Origin: an uncultured Prevotella sp. | Lineage (GTDB): Bacteria; Bacteroidota; Bacteroidia; Bacteroidales; Bacteroidaceae | Direction of reading: 5' to 3' | Assembly (NCBI GenBank): GCA_900550035.1 | Contig: URQS01000050.1 | Coordinates: 1-23,980, forward strand | Length of the DNA stretch: 23,980 bases | Translations under genes and position numbers: made by a program | The notes under the pieces: model-generated | Database searches by the model: none | What the model was told of the DNA's origin: nothing | Seen by the model: the letters and a program-made list of their open reading frames with translations, nothing else | Shown: one piece after another, positions 16,197 to 23,980 of the stretch | Layout: the number at the start of each line of letters is the position of its first letter | Position numbering within the stretch: position 1 is the first letter of the stretch

Positions 16197-17351
16197 ATGA
16201 TTATTGATACATTATCAATTATTTCATGCATTATTATCACCATATTTATGGTGGTGTCGGTCGTAGCCAATCCGTTCTTTCGCAAGGCGGATAAGGCTGA
16301 CGACTCGGACGCTTCTCACTCTGTCGACGATAGCGACATGCCACAGCTTACGGTGCTTGTGCTTGCCAATAACAACGCACAGGCTCTGGACGCTAATCTG
16401 CCACTCATACTGACACAAGACTATGCTCCAGGCTATGAAGTCATCGTAGTAGGTGAGAAAGGCGATTTGCCAACAGAAACTGTTGTTGAACAATATGCGT
16501 CGAAGGGCCATTTGTATGCTACGTACATTCCACACCGCTCGCTCTTTATGAGCAAGTCGAAGCTTGCTGTAGCATTAGGCGTAAAGGCAGCACACAACGA
16601 ATGGATAGTAATGGTCAATGCCGATTGTCGTCCTCAGTCCGACCTGTGGCTCAAGACACTTGCTTCACGTATGGACAACGATGCCAATCTTGTTATAGGC
16701 TACAGCAACTACGATTCAGCCTCACGAGGCTATTATCGATTTGCCCGTTTGCGTACGTCGTGCTATATGTTGCGTCGTGCTTTACGTTCTACGGCATATC
16801 GCGTCAATGGTACAAACATAGCGTTCCGTCGCTCTGAATTCATATCGCAGGAAGGCTATCGTGGCAATCTTCAGCTTGTGAATGGCGAGTACGACTTCAT
16901 CATCAACAAGTATGCCCAACGTGGGCAGACACGTGTTGTTACCGATGAGAATGTATGGATACGCGAAGACAGTCCTACATCCAAGCAATGGCACTATCGT
17001 GATGTATGTTATGCTCATATACGCAAGTTTCTGAGCTGTTCGGCAGCCCCACGCTTTCTGTTCAACTTCGATATGACTATGATGTATGCCAATTATGCTG
17101 TTCTGATAGCATCCATAATTGTGGCAGCAATGACCCAACGATGGATATTGCTTGCTACAGCATCTTTGTATATCGTCCTGACAATCGTGTTGCGTTCGCT
17201 CATAGCACGCAAGGTGTACATAAAGTATGGTGAGGACATTCCTGCATGGCGTACAGTCTTCTACGAGCTTTCAATAGTGTGGCGTCAGTTGTCTACCAAC
17301 ATTCATTATTCACGAGCCGACCAATACGATTTCACTACTCATAAATTATAA
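16197..17351 (+). CDS. family 2-type membrane glycosyltransferase
   Basis: The 384-aa protein has an N-terminal membrane helix (about 5-26), a GT-A fold domain and two C-terminal helices (about 296-313 and 316-334). The GT-A part begins LTVLVLANNN (51-60) and has a DxD-like VNADCRP (140-146), then a substrate region VNGTNIAFRRSEF and an acidic segment VNGEYDFI (228-235), the layout of GT2 enzymes that use nucleotide sugars at the inner face of the membrane. The DxD motif is reduced to DC, as in many GT2 proteins. The donor and acceptor cannot be told from sequence. It begins 3 bp after lysA and ends 1 bp before the next gene, suggesting co-transcription with both. A role in envelope polysaccharide or glycolipid assembly is an inference. 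Confidence 0.85.
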   Translation: MIIDTLSIISCIIITIFMVVSVVANPFFRKADKADDSDASHSVDDSDMPQLTVLVLANNNAQALDANLPLILTQDYAPGYEVIVVGEKGDLPTETVVEQYASKGHLYATYIPHRSLFMSKSKLAVALGVKAAHNEWIVMVNADCRPQSDLWLKTLASRMDNDANLVIGYSNYDSASRGYYRFARLRTSCYMLRRALRSTAYRVNGTNIAFRRSEFISQEGYRGNLQLVNGEYDFIINKYAQRGQTRVVTDENVWIREDSPTSKQWHYRDVCYAHIRKFLSCSAAPRFLFNFDMTMMYANYAVLIASIIVAAMTQRWILLATASLYIVLTIVLRSLIARKVYIKYGEDIPAWRTVFYELSIVWRQLSTNIHYSRADQYDFTTHKL

Positions 17352-17352
17352 T

Positions 17353-18168
17353 ATGAGAATAAAATACGTCATACCATCCAAGCCAAGCCCTTCTTGCATC
17401 AATATGGAGATGTGGCAGATGTTGGTTCACGAACTTACAGTTTGTGATCAGATAGATATTGTGGACATGTCACCCGACATCGTCCACATTTTTGGCATTT
17501 GGAATATACAGAATGTACGGCTGGTGGAGCAATATCGAAGCATGGATATTCCCGTTGTCTTTACCTCAATAAATGGTATGCTTGGTATAGTAAATAGTGA
17601 TGGTCGACAGGTCTATACTCCTAATGTTTTATATGCCATACGTCGTATTGTCCGTTTAGGTGCAGTAGTACATGCTTGCGGACAGACAGAACAGAATTTT
17701 TTGACAGGCATAGTCAAGTCTTCTGCCATACATGTCATCACGAATGCGGCATTTACTTCTACAATCTCGGTTGACGATATGGTAGCGTCGTTCCGTTCTC
17801 TTTATGTCGATACGATACAGTCAAACGACACATCCGTTCGCAATCGTATAAGTCGTCAGTTATCAAAATACAATATTCAGGACAAGTCTATACATGATAT
17901 ATGTACACGTCTTATGTACATACGTCAGAGATTCAAGATGCTCAACATTCCTCAGTCATTACTTGATGAGACATCACAAGTGCTGATAGAAAGCGATTAC
18001 GACGAGAAATCCATGCGTAATACACTTGATGAAATGCATCTGTCCAAATTTGCCTCTTACACAATGGCGTTGCTCGAATCCAACAGTAGTCTTACTGAAG
18101 GCTTTATGCCTATCGACAGCATTGATGGAAAAGTGGTGAGTGAAATGAAAAAACAAATTATTAACTAA
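17353..18168 (+). CDS. GT-B-like N-terminal half protein of unknown function
   Basis: This 271-aa protein has, in its first half, marks of the acceptor-side Rossmann domain of GT4 glycosyltransferases: DIVHIFGIWN (42-51), IPVVFTSINGM (66-76), VVHACGQTEQNF (105-116) and HVITNAA (127-133). The second, nucleotide-sugar-binding domain with its E-x7-E motif is missing. In its place is an about 120-residue, mainly helical, charged segment from residue 150 on. It has no signal peptide or membrane helix. I do not recognise a named family for the full length. It sits 1 bp after the GT2 gene and 22 bp before fbp, so it probably works with the GT2, either as an inactive partner or as an unusual transferase. 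The gene is more AT-rich to the eye than its neighbours. Confidence 0.7.
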   Translation: MRIKYVIPSKPSPSCINMEMWQMLVHELTVCDQIDIVDMSPDIVHIFGIWNIQNVRLVEQYRSMDIPVVFTSINGMLGIVNSDGRQVYTPNVLYAIRRIVRLGAVVHACGQTEQNFLTGIVKSSAIHVITNAAFTSTISVDDMVASFRSLYVDTIQSNDTSVRNRISRQLSKYNIQDKSIHDICTRLMYIRQRFKMLNIPQSLLDETSQVLIESDYDEKSMRNTLDEMHLSKFASYTMALLESNSSLTEGFMPIDSIDGKVVSEMKKQIIN

Positions 18169-18190
18169 TATAAAAGCAGGTTATACTAAA

Positions 18191-20188
18191 ATGGCACACA
18201 TACATCCCCCTAAACAGCAGGACATGAAGTATCTTCATCTGTTGTCTCAGTCGTTTCCCAATATCTCTGAGGCAAGCATGGAGATAATCAACCTTCAAGC
18301 TATTCTGCACCTCCCCAAGGGTACAGAACACTTTCTTGCAGACATTCATGGCGAGTACGAGGCATTCCAGCATATCTTGAAGAATGCTTCGGGTAACATC
18401 CAGCGTAAGGTTGACGAACTCTTCGGCAACACTATGCGCGAGTCAGACATGAAGGAACTTTGCACGCTCATCTATTATCCCGATCAGAAACTTGAGTTAA
18501 TCAAGGCGGTAGAACCCAATATCATCGATTGGTATCGCATCACGCTTCACCAACTTGTTTCTGTTTGTCGTCTCGTTGCGAGCAAGTACACCCATTCCAA
18601 GGTTCGCAAGTCGTTGCCTCATGACTTCTCTTATATTATTCAGGAACTCCTGCATGAGCGTACCGACGATGCCAACAAGGCCGACTACGTCAACGTAATC
18701 ATCGACACCATCATATCTACAGGTCGTGCCGACGACTTCATAGTGGCTATATCCAACGTAATCCAGCGCCTTTCTATCGACCAGCTTCATATACTTGGCG
18801 ACATTTACGATCGTGGTCCTGGTGCACACATCATATTAGACACTCTTGCGTCATATCATTCATGGGACATCCAATGGGGCAATCACGACATATTGTGGAT
18901 GGGAGCCTTGGCAGGCAATCGTGCTTGTCAATGCAATGTCATTCGTCTGTCGTTGCGTTATGCCAATCTTGCCACACTCGAAGAGGGTTATGGAATAAAC
19001 CTTGTGCCCCTTGCCACATTCGCTATGGAGATATATGGCGACGACCCCTGCGAGGAGTTCGTTCCCAAGATAGCTTCAGCCGATTCGGCACGTATCGACC
19101 AGAAGACCACTCGTCTGGCAGCCCTTATGCACAAGGCCATTACCATCATACAGTTTAAGGAGGAGGCAGCCATCATCAAGCGCAATCCGGCTTGGAATAT
19201 GTCCGACCGTCTGTTGTTCAATAATATTGACTATCAGAAGGGCACTATACTTCTTGATGGCAAGGAGTATGAGCTTAAGAGCAACTCCTTCCCAACCATC
19301 GACCCTCGTCATCCCGACCGTCTTACGCTTGAGGAGAAGCAGCTTATGGACAAGCTCAACCATTCGTTCCAGGTGTCAGAGAAGCTGCACAAGCATATCC
19401 GTATGCTTCTTCAGCACGGTTGTATGTATGCTATATACAACAACAATCTGCTCTTCCATGCCTCTATTCCTCTCAATGCAGACGGCACATTGAAGGAAGT
19501 TGAAATTGCAAAGGACATGAAGTGTTCGGGCAAGGAGTTGCTATACAATATCGGTATGATGATACGTACAGCATTCCAGTCCGACTCAAGTATTGAAGAA
19601 CGCAACTATGCCACCGACTATTTCCTATATCTGTGGTGTGGTCCTGACAGCCCGCTCTTCGACAAGTCGAAGATGGCCACCTTCGAGCGCTACTTCATAG
19701 CCGATAAGGCAACGCACAATGAAGAGAAAGGCAACTACTTCAAGTTGCGCGACAACGAGCAGATTGTCGACAACATTATGGATGCATTCGGAGTGACAGG
19801 CGAGAACCGCCATATCATCAATGGTCACGTCCCCGTGCATGTATGCAATGGCGAGAACCCTATCAAGGCCAATGGCAAGCTTATGGTCATAGATGGAGGT
19901 TTTTCACAGGCTTACCATAAGGAGACTGGTATTGCAGGATACACACTTGTCTACCACAGCCGTGGATTTGTACTCGTACAGCATGAGCCTTTCACCTCAA
20001 CCCTCGATGCCATACAGAAATGTACCGACATTAAGTCAACTACCCAGATTGTGGAGATGTCAGCTCATCGTATGCGTGTAGCCGATACCGACATTGGTCG
20101 CGAATTGTCCAAGCAGATCAACGACTTGCAGCAGTTGCTCTATGCCTACCGCCATGGATACGTCAAAGAGGCTATATCCAATAAATAA
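18191..20188 (+). CDS. fbp: class III fructose-1,6-bisphosphatase
   Basis: The enzyme hydrolyses fructose 1,6-bisphosphate to fructose 6-phosphate in gluconeogenesis. The class III form, found in Firmicutes and Bacteroidota, is unrelated to the E. coli enzyme and belongs to the calcineurin-like metallophosphatases. The 665-aa product shows the metal-site motifs in order: ADIHGE (50-55), GDIYDRGP (203-210), GNHD (230-233) and a late NGHVPV, with IDGGF following. The length matches family members of about 640-670 aa. The ATG at 18191 is preceded by an A-rich leader; a second ATG at 18224 (MKYLHLLSQ) would drop only 11 residues and is also possible. It is the gene after the glycosyltransferase pair and precedes a GNAT acetyltransferase. 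Confidence 0.96.
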   Translation: MAHIHPPKQQDMKYLHLLSQSFPNISEASMEIINLQAILHLPKGTEHFLADIHGEYEAFQHILKNASGNIQRKVDELFGNTMRESDMKELCTLIYYPDQKLELIKAVEPNIIDWYRITLHQLVSVCRLVASKYTHSKVRKSLPHDFSYIIQELLHERTDDANKADYVNVIIDTIISTGRADDFIVAISNVIQRLSIDQLHILGDIYDRGPGAHIILDTLASYHSWDIQWGNHDILWMGALAGNRACQCNVIRLSLRYANLATLEEGYGINLVPLATFAMEIYGDDPCEEFVPKIASADSARIDQKTTRLAALMHKAITIIQFKEEAAIIKRNPAWNMSDRLLFNNIDYQKGTILLDGKEYELKSNSFPTIDPRHPDRLTLEEKQLMDKLNHSFQVSEKLHKHIRMLLQHGCMYAIYNNNLLFHASIPLNADGTLKEVEIAKDMKCSGKELLYNIGMMIRTAFQSDSSIEERNYATDYFLYLWCGPDSPLFDKSKMATFERYFIADKATHNEEKGNYFKLRDNEQIVDNIMDAFGVTGENRHIINGHVPVHVCNGENPIKANGKLMVIDGGFSQAYHKETGIAGYTLVYHSRGFVLVQHEPFTSTLDAIQKCTDIKSTTQIVEMSAHRMRVADTDIGRELSKQINDLQQLLYAYRHGYVKEAISNK

Positions 20189-20222
20189 GTTAGAAATTGA
20201 ACTTTCGCAAGTTAATACCAAA

Positions 20223-20705
20223 ATGATTAGAAAAGTCAGGATACAGGATGCTGCTGAGATTGTGGCAATATATAATAGGTATATAGTCGACTCGACCATC
20301 ACGTTCGAGACCGAACCTGTTTCAGTCGACGAGATGCGCAATCGTATCCACGACATAGCCTCCTACTTTCCCTACTTCGTTTATGAGGATCAGGGTAGGG
20401 TAATAGGCTATGCCTATGTACATCAGTGGAAGGAGCGTGCCGCCTATGCACGCACACTTGAGACAACCATCTATCTCAGTCCCGACGCACTTCATTCTGG
20501 TATTGGCACCACTCTGATGCAGCACGTCATTGATGAGTGTCGCAGTTTGGGTTACAAGGTTCTTATAGCTTGCATTACAGCCGAAAACACAGGAAGCCTT
20601 GAGTTTCACAAGAGTTTGGGATTCACTCAAGTATCGTTTTTCCACAATGTCGGCGAGAAGTTTGGACGATTTCTTGATGTTATCGATATGGAACTTCAGT
20701 TATAA
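20223..20705 (+). CDS. GNAT N-acetyltransferase, phosphinothricin acetyltransferase-like
   Basis: This 160-aa protein is a single GNAT domain. It begins MIRKVRIQDAAEIVAIYNRYI, continues with TITFETEPVS, and has the acetyl-CoA loop HSGIGTTLM (91-99) after the strand TTIYLSPD, then LIACITAENTGSLEFHKSLGF near the end. The TFETEP and GYAYVHQWKERAAY segments place it with the PAT/MnaT-type enzymes, which acetylate amino groups such as those of phosphinothricin, methionine sulfoximine or related amino acids. The natural substrate here is unknown. The ATG at 20223 lies 34 bp after fbp. An upstream ATG at 20094 would lie inside fbp and is rejected. Confidence 0.85.
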   Translation: MIRKVRIQDAAEIVAIYNRYIVDSTITFETEPVSVDEMRNRIHDIASYFPYFVYEDQGRVIGYAYVHQWKERAAYARTLETTIYLSPDALHSGIGTTLMQHVIDECRSLGYKVLIACITAENTGSLEFHKSLGFTQVSFFHNVGEKFGRFLDVIDMELQL

Positions 20706-20751
20706 AGAAAACACAGCCCCTAAAATAATATTTTCAAGAATAGTAACAAAT

Positions 20752-20759
20752 TAACTTTA
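20752..20759 (+). promoter_or_regulatory. possible -7 box before the ACT-domain gene
   Basis: TAACTTTA differs from TAnnTTTG at the last base and lies 3 bp ahead of the ATG, an odd place for a conventional promoter. No -33 TTTG at proper spacing was found. Confidence 0.2.
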
Positions 20760-20762
20760 ATT

Positions 20763-21035
20763 ATGAACAGAACCATCATTACAGTAGTAGGCAAGGACAC
20801 CAAGGGTATCATTGCTAAAGTGTGTACTTATCTTGCCGACAACAATGTCAACATTCTTGACATCTCGCAGACCATCGTGCAGGAGTATTTCAACATGATG
20901 ATGATTGTTGATATGGCCAAAATGGAGAAACCATTCGTTCAGGCTGCCGACGAACTTACCAAGCTTGGCGAGAGCGTAGGCGTGCAGGTGAAATGCCAGC
21001 GCGAGGAGATATTTGATGTAATGCACAGAATCTAA
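20763..21035 (+). CDS. ACT domain-containing protein (UPF0237)
   Basis: A 90-aa stand-alone ACT domain: MNRTIITVVGKDTKGIIAKV, then the helix and strand NNVNILDISQTIVQEYF, followed by MMMIVDM. ACT domains commonly bind amino acids and regulate a partner enzyme. Members of UPF0237 are encoded next to PFL-family (UPF0210) proteins in many bacteria, as here, with 21 bp between the two genes, so it is best read as the regulatory or structural partner of the next gene. The ligand is unknown. It is unrelated to the ACT regions of LysC except by fold. Confidence 0.9.
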   Translation: MNRTIITVVGKDTKGIIAKVCTYLADNNVNILDISQTIVQEYFNMMMIVDMAKMEKPFVQAADELTKLGESVGVQVKCQREEIFDVMHRI

Positions 21036-21056
21036 TCACACACAAAAAATCACGTC

Positions 21057-22421
21057 ATGATAAATATCAATGAGGTTATCGAAACTAACAAGATGATAGA
21101 GCAGGAGAACTTCGACGTGCGCACCATCACCATGGGCATCAGTCTTATGGATTGTGTGAGCGACAGTCTTCCTACGCTCTGCCAGAACATCTACAACAAG
21201 ATAACACGTCTCGCCAAGAACCTTGTCAGTACGGGCGAGCAGATTTCCAAGGAGCTTGGAGTTCCTATCGTAAACAAGCGCATCGCCATCACTCCTATAG
21301 CTCTTGTGGGTGGCAATGCCTGCAAGACATCCGACGACTATGTAGAGCTTGCACGTACACTCGACCGTGCAGCCAAGGCTGTAGGTGTCAACTTCCTCGG
21401 AGGCTATTCTGCCATAGTTTCCAAGGGTATGACTCATAGCGACGAGCTTATGATACGTTCCATACCTAAGGCTCTCGCCGAGACCGACCTCATTTGCAGC
21501 TCGGTAAATATAGGTTCTACCAAGACAGGTATCAATATGGATGCCGTGCGTCTTATGGGCGACATTGTGCGTCAGACAGCCGAGGCTACCAAAGAACGTA
21601 TGTCAATCGGTTGTGCCAAGCTTGTTGTCTTGTGCAACGCTCCTGACGACAATCCTTTTATGGCAGGAGCTTTCCATGGTGTTAGCGAACCCGATGCTGT
21701 CATAAGCGTAGGTGTAAGCGGACCCGGTGTAGTCAAGTATGCTTTGGAACAGGTGCGTGGCGAGAGCTTCGAAGTGCTATGCGAAACCATCAAACGCACA
21801 GCTTTCAAGATAACACGTGTAGGTCAGCTTGTAGCCAAGGAGGCATCACGTCGCCTTGGCATCCCGTTCGGCATCATCGACCTTTCACTTGCTCCAACTC
21901 CTGCAGTAGGCGATTCAGTTGCCGACATTCTTCGTGAGATAGGTCTCGAGCATCCTGGTGCTCCTGGTACAACGGCAGCTCTTGCATTGCTCAACGACCA
22001 GGTGAAGAAGGGAGGCATCATGGCTTCTTCTTATGTAGGAGGTCTTAGTGGTGCGTTTATCCCCGTAAGCGAGGATCAGGGCATGATTGATGCAGTAGAG
22101 GCAGGTGCCCTCACCATAGAGAAGCTTGAGGCTATGACATGTGTCTGCTCTGTAGGTCTCGACATGATAGCCATCCCCGGCGACACACCCTCCACAACTA
22201 TTGCTGGTATTATTGCCGATGAGGCAGCCATCGGTATGATTAATCAGAAGACCACAGCCGTGCGCGTCATTCCTGCCATTGGCAAGAAGGTTGGCGACAA
22301 GGTCGACTTTGGCGGACTCTTGGGTTATGCTCCCATCATGCCAGTCAACACCTTCTCATGCCAGCTGTTCGTAGACCGTGGTGGACGCATACCGGCTCCA
22401 ATTCACAGTTTTAAGAACTAA
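21057..22421 (+). CDS. PFL family protein (UPF0210)
   Basis: The 454-aa protein belongs to UPF0210, called the PFL family because its fold resembles pyruvate formate-lyase and ribonucleotide reductase barrels. Characteristic stretches are MININEVIETNKMIEQENFD at the start, VRTITMGISLMDC, LALVGGNA-like IALVGGNAC (82-90), the mid-protein VSGPGVVKYALE and the late CSVGLDMIAIPGDTPSTTIA. It has no known glycyl-radical motif. Its catalytic role has not been established to my knowledge; the constant pairing with the ACT protein suggests amino-acid-linked regulation. It starts 21 bp after the ACT gene and ends 21 bp before mnmE. It has no signal peptide, so a cytoplasmic location is expected. Confidence 0.92.
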   Translation: MININEVIETNKMIEQENFDVRTITMGISLMDCVSDSLPTLCQNIYNKITRLAKNLVSTGEQISKELGVPIVNKRIAITPIALVGGNACKTSDDYVELARTLDRAAKAVGVNFLGGYSAIVSKGMTHSDELMIRSIPKALAETDLICSSVNIGSTKTGINMDAVRLMGDIVRQTAEATKERMSIGCAKLVVLCNAPDDNPFMAGAFHGVSEPDAVISVGVSGPGVVKYALEQVRGESFEVLCETIKRTAFKITRVGQLVAKEASRRLGIPFGIIDLSLAPTPAVGDSVADILREIGLEHPGAPGTTAALALLNDQVKKGGIMASSYVGGLSGAFIPVSEDQGMIDAVEAGALTIEKLEAMTCVCSVGLDMIAIPGDTPSTTIAGIIADEAAIGMINQKTTAVRVIPAIGKKVGDKVDFGGLLGYAPIMPVNTFSCQLFVDRGGRIPAPIHSFKN

Positions 22422-22442
22422 CGTATTTAAGTAAATATCTAA

Positions 22443-23855
22443 ATGCTCAACAACAATACCATTTGCGCCATCGCTACCGCCCCTGGTGGTGCTATTGGCA
22501 TTATTCGTATCTCAGGCTCCGAAGCCATAAGTATAGTCGATAGGATATTCCGTCCTATCGGCTCCAGTCTTTCTTTGTCCGAGCGCAAGGCTTACACCCT
22601 CGCATTCGGCAATATCGTCAACGCTGATGACGATGTTGTCGACGAGGTACTCGTGTCCATATTCCGCGCGCCTCACTCTTATACAGGTGAGGACTCTGTC
22701 GAGATTTCGTGCCATGGTTCAGCCTATGTTCTTCAGCAGGTTATGCTCCTGCTTACAGAGAATGGTTGCGTACCTGCCGGACCAGGCGAGTTTACCCAGC
22801 GTGCTTTCCTCAATGGCAAGATGGACCTCTCGCAGGCAGAGGCGGTAGCCGACCTTATCAGCTCTACCAACAAGGCAACACACGACATGGCTATGAGTCA
22901 GCTCAAGGGTCACTTCAGCAACGAGTTGGCCGATCTTCGTGCCCATCTGCTTAAGCTCACATCGCTATTGGAATTGGAACTCGACTTCTCCGACCATGAA
23001 GAGTTGGAGTTTGCCGATCGTTCCGAACTCTACACCCTTGCCAATGACATTCATAAGCGCCTCCTTGCGCTTGCCCGTTCCTTTGAGGTGGGCAATGCTC
23101 TTAAGAATGGCATACCCGTGGCTATCGTTGGCAACACCAATGTGGGTAAGAGTACGCTCCTCAATCATTTGTTGCATGAGGAGAAGGCTATTGTGAGCGA
23201 CGTACATGGTACGACTAGAGATTTCATTGAGGATTCAACTGTCATCAATGGCATACAGTTCCGCTTCGTCGATACAGCTGGCATCCGCGATACTGATGAT
23301 GTTGTTGAGAATATAGGTATAGAGCGTACCTACCAGAAGATACAGGAAGCCAAGATTGTACTCTGGCTTGTCGACAAGCAACCTGAAGCTTCAGAGATTG
23401 AGGATATAAAGAAGCGTGTTGCAGGCAAGAAACTCATCATTGTGCGCAACAAGATGGATCTTACCAATTTATCATTGAACAATGCCTCATCGGCAAAGCC
23501 GACAATTCAACATTCAACATTCAACATTCAAAACTCCTCATCGGTAGACATTAGCGCTAAGTACGGCACAAATATCTCCAAGCTTGAGCAGTTCATTGTT
23601 GAGGCAGCCAACATTCCTCAACTCTCCGAGAGCGACATCGTCATAACATCCGTTAGGCATTACTCCGCTTTGCTGCTTGCCGACGAAAGCCTACAACGTG
23701 TAGTCCAGTCAATGAACCTCGGGCTAAGTGGCGACCTGCTTGCCGAAGACCTCCGTATGGTGATAGAACACCTCGCAGAAATTACGGGAGAGGAAAAAAT
23801 AACTCCGCAAGAAACGCTAAATTCCATATTTAGCTCGTACTGCATCGGGAAGTAA
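22443..23855 (+). CDS. mnmE: tRNA modification GTPase MnmE
   Basis: MnmE with MnmG installs the carboxymethylaminomethyl group on wobble uridine 34 of certain tRNAs. The 470-aa protein starts LNNNTICAIATAPGGAIGII and has the N-terminal formyl-THF-binding domain to about 120, a helical domain interrupted by the G domain, and the C-terminal CIGK (467-470) carrying the family's cysteine. G motifs are GNTNVGKS (230-237), TTRD (257-260), DTAG (277-280), NKMD (336-339) and SAK (371-373). Between NKMD and SAK there is a serine- and glutamine-rich stretch encoded partly by a 51-bp repeat insertion (see the repeat entry); removing it gives 453 aa, close to the 454 of E. coli MnmE. All catalytic motifs are intact, so the protein is expected to work. 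Confidence 0.96.
   Translation: MLNNNTICAIATAPGGAIGIIRISGSEAISIVDRIFRPIGSSLSLSERKAYTLAFGNIVNADDDVVDEVLVSIFRAPHSYTGEDSVEISCHGSAYVLQQVMLLLTENGCVPAGPGEFTQRAFLNGKMDLSQAEAVADLISSTNKATHDMAMSQLKGHFSNELADLRAHLLKLTSLLELELDFSDHEELEFADRSELYTLANDIHKRLLALARSFEVGNALKNGIPVAIVGNTNVGKSTLLNHLLHEEKAIVSDVHGTTRDFIEDSTVINGIQFRFVDTAGIRDTDDVVENIGIERTYQKIQEAKIVLWLVDKQPEASEIEDIKKRVAGKKLIIVRNKMDLTNLSLNNASSAKPTIQHSTFNIQNSSSVDISAKYGTNISKLEQFIVEAANIPQLSESDIVITSVRHYSALLLADESLQRVVQSMNLGLSGDLLAEDLRMVIEHLAEITGEEKITPQETLNSIFSSYCIGK
23485..23544 (+). repeat. 51-bp in-frame repeat insertion in the MnmE G domain
   Basis: CCTCATCGG occurs at 23485-23493 and again at 23536-23544, exactly 51 bp (17 codons) apart. Between them lie a short palindrome TCGGCAAAGCCGA and four tandem heptamers, ATTCAAC three times (23505-23525) and ATTCAAA once (23526-23532). 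The segment encodes a loop between the G4 and G5 motifs and keeps the reading frame. ATTCAAC/ATTCAAA-type repeats are, as I recall, common between genes in Bacteroidales; here one lies inside a gene. Confidence 0.75.
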
Positions 23856-23898
23856 GTCGTGATAAACAACGATTAATATCGACAACAAATGATAGTTA

Positions 23899-23915
23899 GA
23901 GGGTGTGTCAAAACT
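23899..23915. mobile_element. putative terminal inverted repeat of an off-window insertion sequence
   Basis: GAGGGTGTGTCAAAACT resembles the GGGTGTGTCAAA-type ends of several insertion-sequence families in Bacteroidota. It lies 43 bp after mnmE. A minus-strand terminator follows it directly, as expected if a transposase gene enters from the right and ends just outside the window. The transposase and the other end are not visible, so family and boundaries are uncertain. Confidence 0.4.
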
Positions 23916-23926
23916 CCCTGATTCTT

Positions 23927-23968
23927 AAAAAAATCACAAAGCCCTGACTTTCACAAGCCAGGGCTTTG
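23927..23968 (-). terminator. intrinsic terminator for a minus-strand gene entering from the right
   Basis: CAAAGCCCTG (23937-23946) pairs with CAGGGCTTTG (23959-23968) over a 12-nt loop. On the minus strand the hairpin is followed by three bases and seven T (complement of 23927-23933). On the plus strand there is no T run, so it does not suit mnmE as well. Confidence 0.65.
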
Positions 23969-23980
23969 CTATGTCTAAAA

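Noticed and set aside
20094..20222. Upstream ATG for the GNAT gene
   Set aside because: It lies inside the 3' end of fbp and encodes no family sequence; ATG 20223 gives the typical GNAT start.
23505..23532. ATTCAAC tandem repeats as a CRISPR or phage-like array
   Set aside because: The unit is only 7 bp with no spacers and lies in a coding region; it is a short tandem repeat.

Overview
The window comes from a Bacteroidota chromosome, most likely order Bacteroidales and Prevotella-like. Several things support this. There are repeated matches to the Bacteroidota -7 element TAnnTTTG, and most genes have A-rich leaders without a Shine-Dalgarno sequence. Rho carries a very long acidic insertion, fbp is of class III, and the gene order hisH-hisA-hisF-hisIE-ftsE-lysC-lysA is one I associate with Bacteroidales. 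The family-level placement is an inference from gene content, not from a search.

Layout. Positions 1-1540 are a graveyard of insertion-sequence remnants. A short fragment on the minus strand (10-185) faces a longer, multiply broken transposase on the plus strand (298-1537); both resemble the ISAon1/ISL3-type transposases of Bacteroidota. Rho (1725) and uvrA (3694) follow on the plus strand 1 bp apart, and uvrA is interrupted by a single-base deletion near 5757. A long hairpin terminator (6516-6580) separates uvrA from a convergent metallo-beta-lactamase-fold gene. That gene diverges at about 7530 from a small putative lipoprotein gene, which is followed by an ABC-F ATPase.

From 10239 onward everything reads rightward. 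First comes the late half of histidine biosynthesis (hisH, hisA, hisF, hisIE), which turns PRFAR precursors into IGP and AICAR. Next are ftsE, then lysC and lysA, which are the first step and the last step of the aspartate-to-lysine pathway and so also supply diaminopimelate for peptidoglycan. After these come a membrane glycosyltransferase and a GT-B-like half protein of unknown role, then class III fructose-1,6-bisphosphatase, a GNAT acetyltransferase, the conserved ACT-domain/PFL(UPF0210) pair and mnmE (tRNA wobble-uridine modification). The right edge (about 23899-23980) looks like the end of another insertion sequence whose transposase would lie outside the window on the minus strand.

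Most of the window is housekeeping DNA and I do not see a clear new multi-gene system. The observations most worth checking are: a precise 51-bp in-frame repeat insertion in the G domain of MnmE; a terminator-like hairpin between the predicted rho promoter and the rho start; the uvrA frameshift; the N-terminal-half glycosyltransferase of unknown function; and the head-to-head transposase remnants with shared promoter/start architecture.
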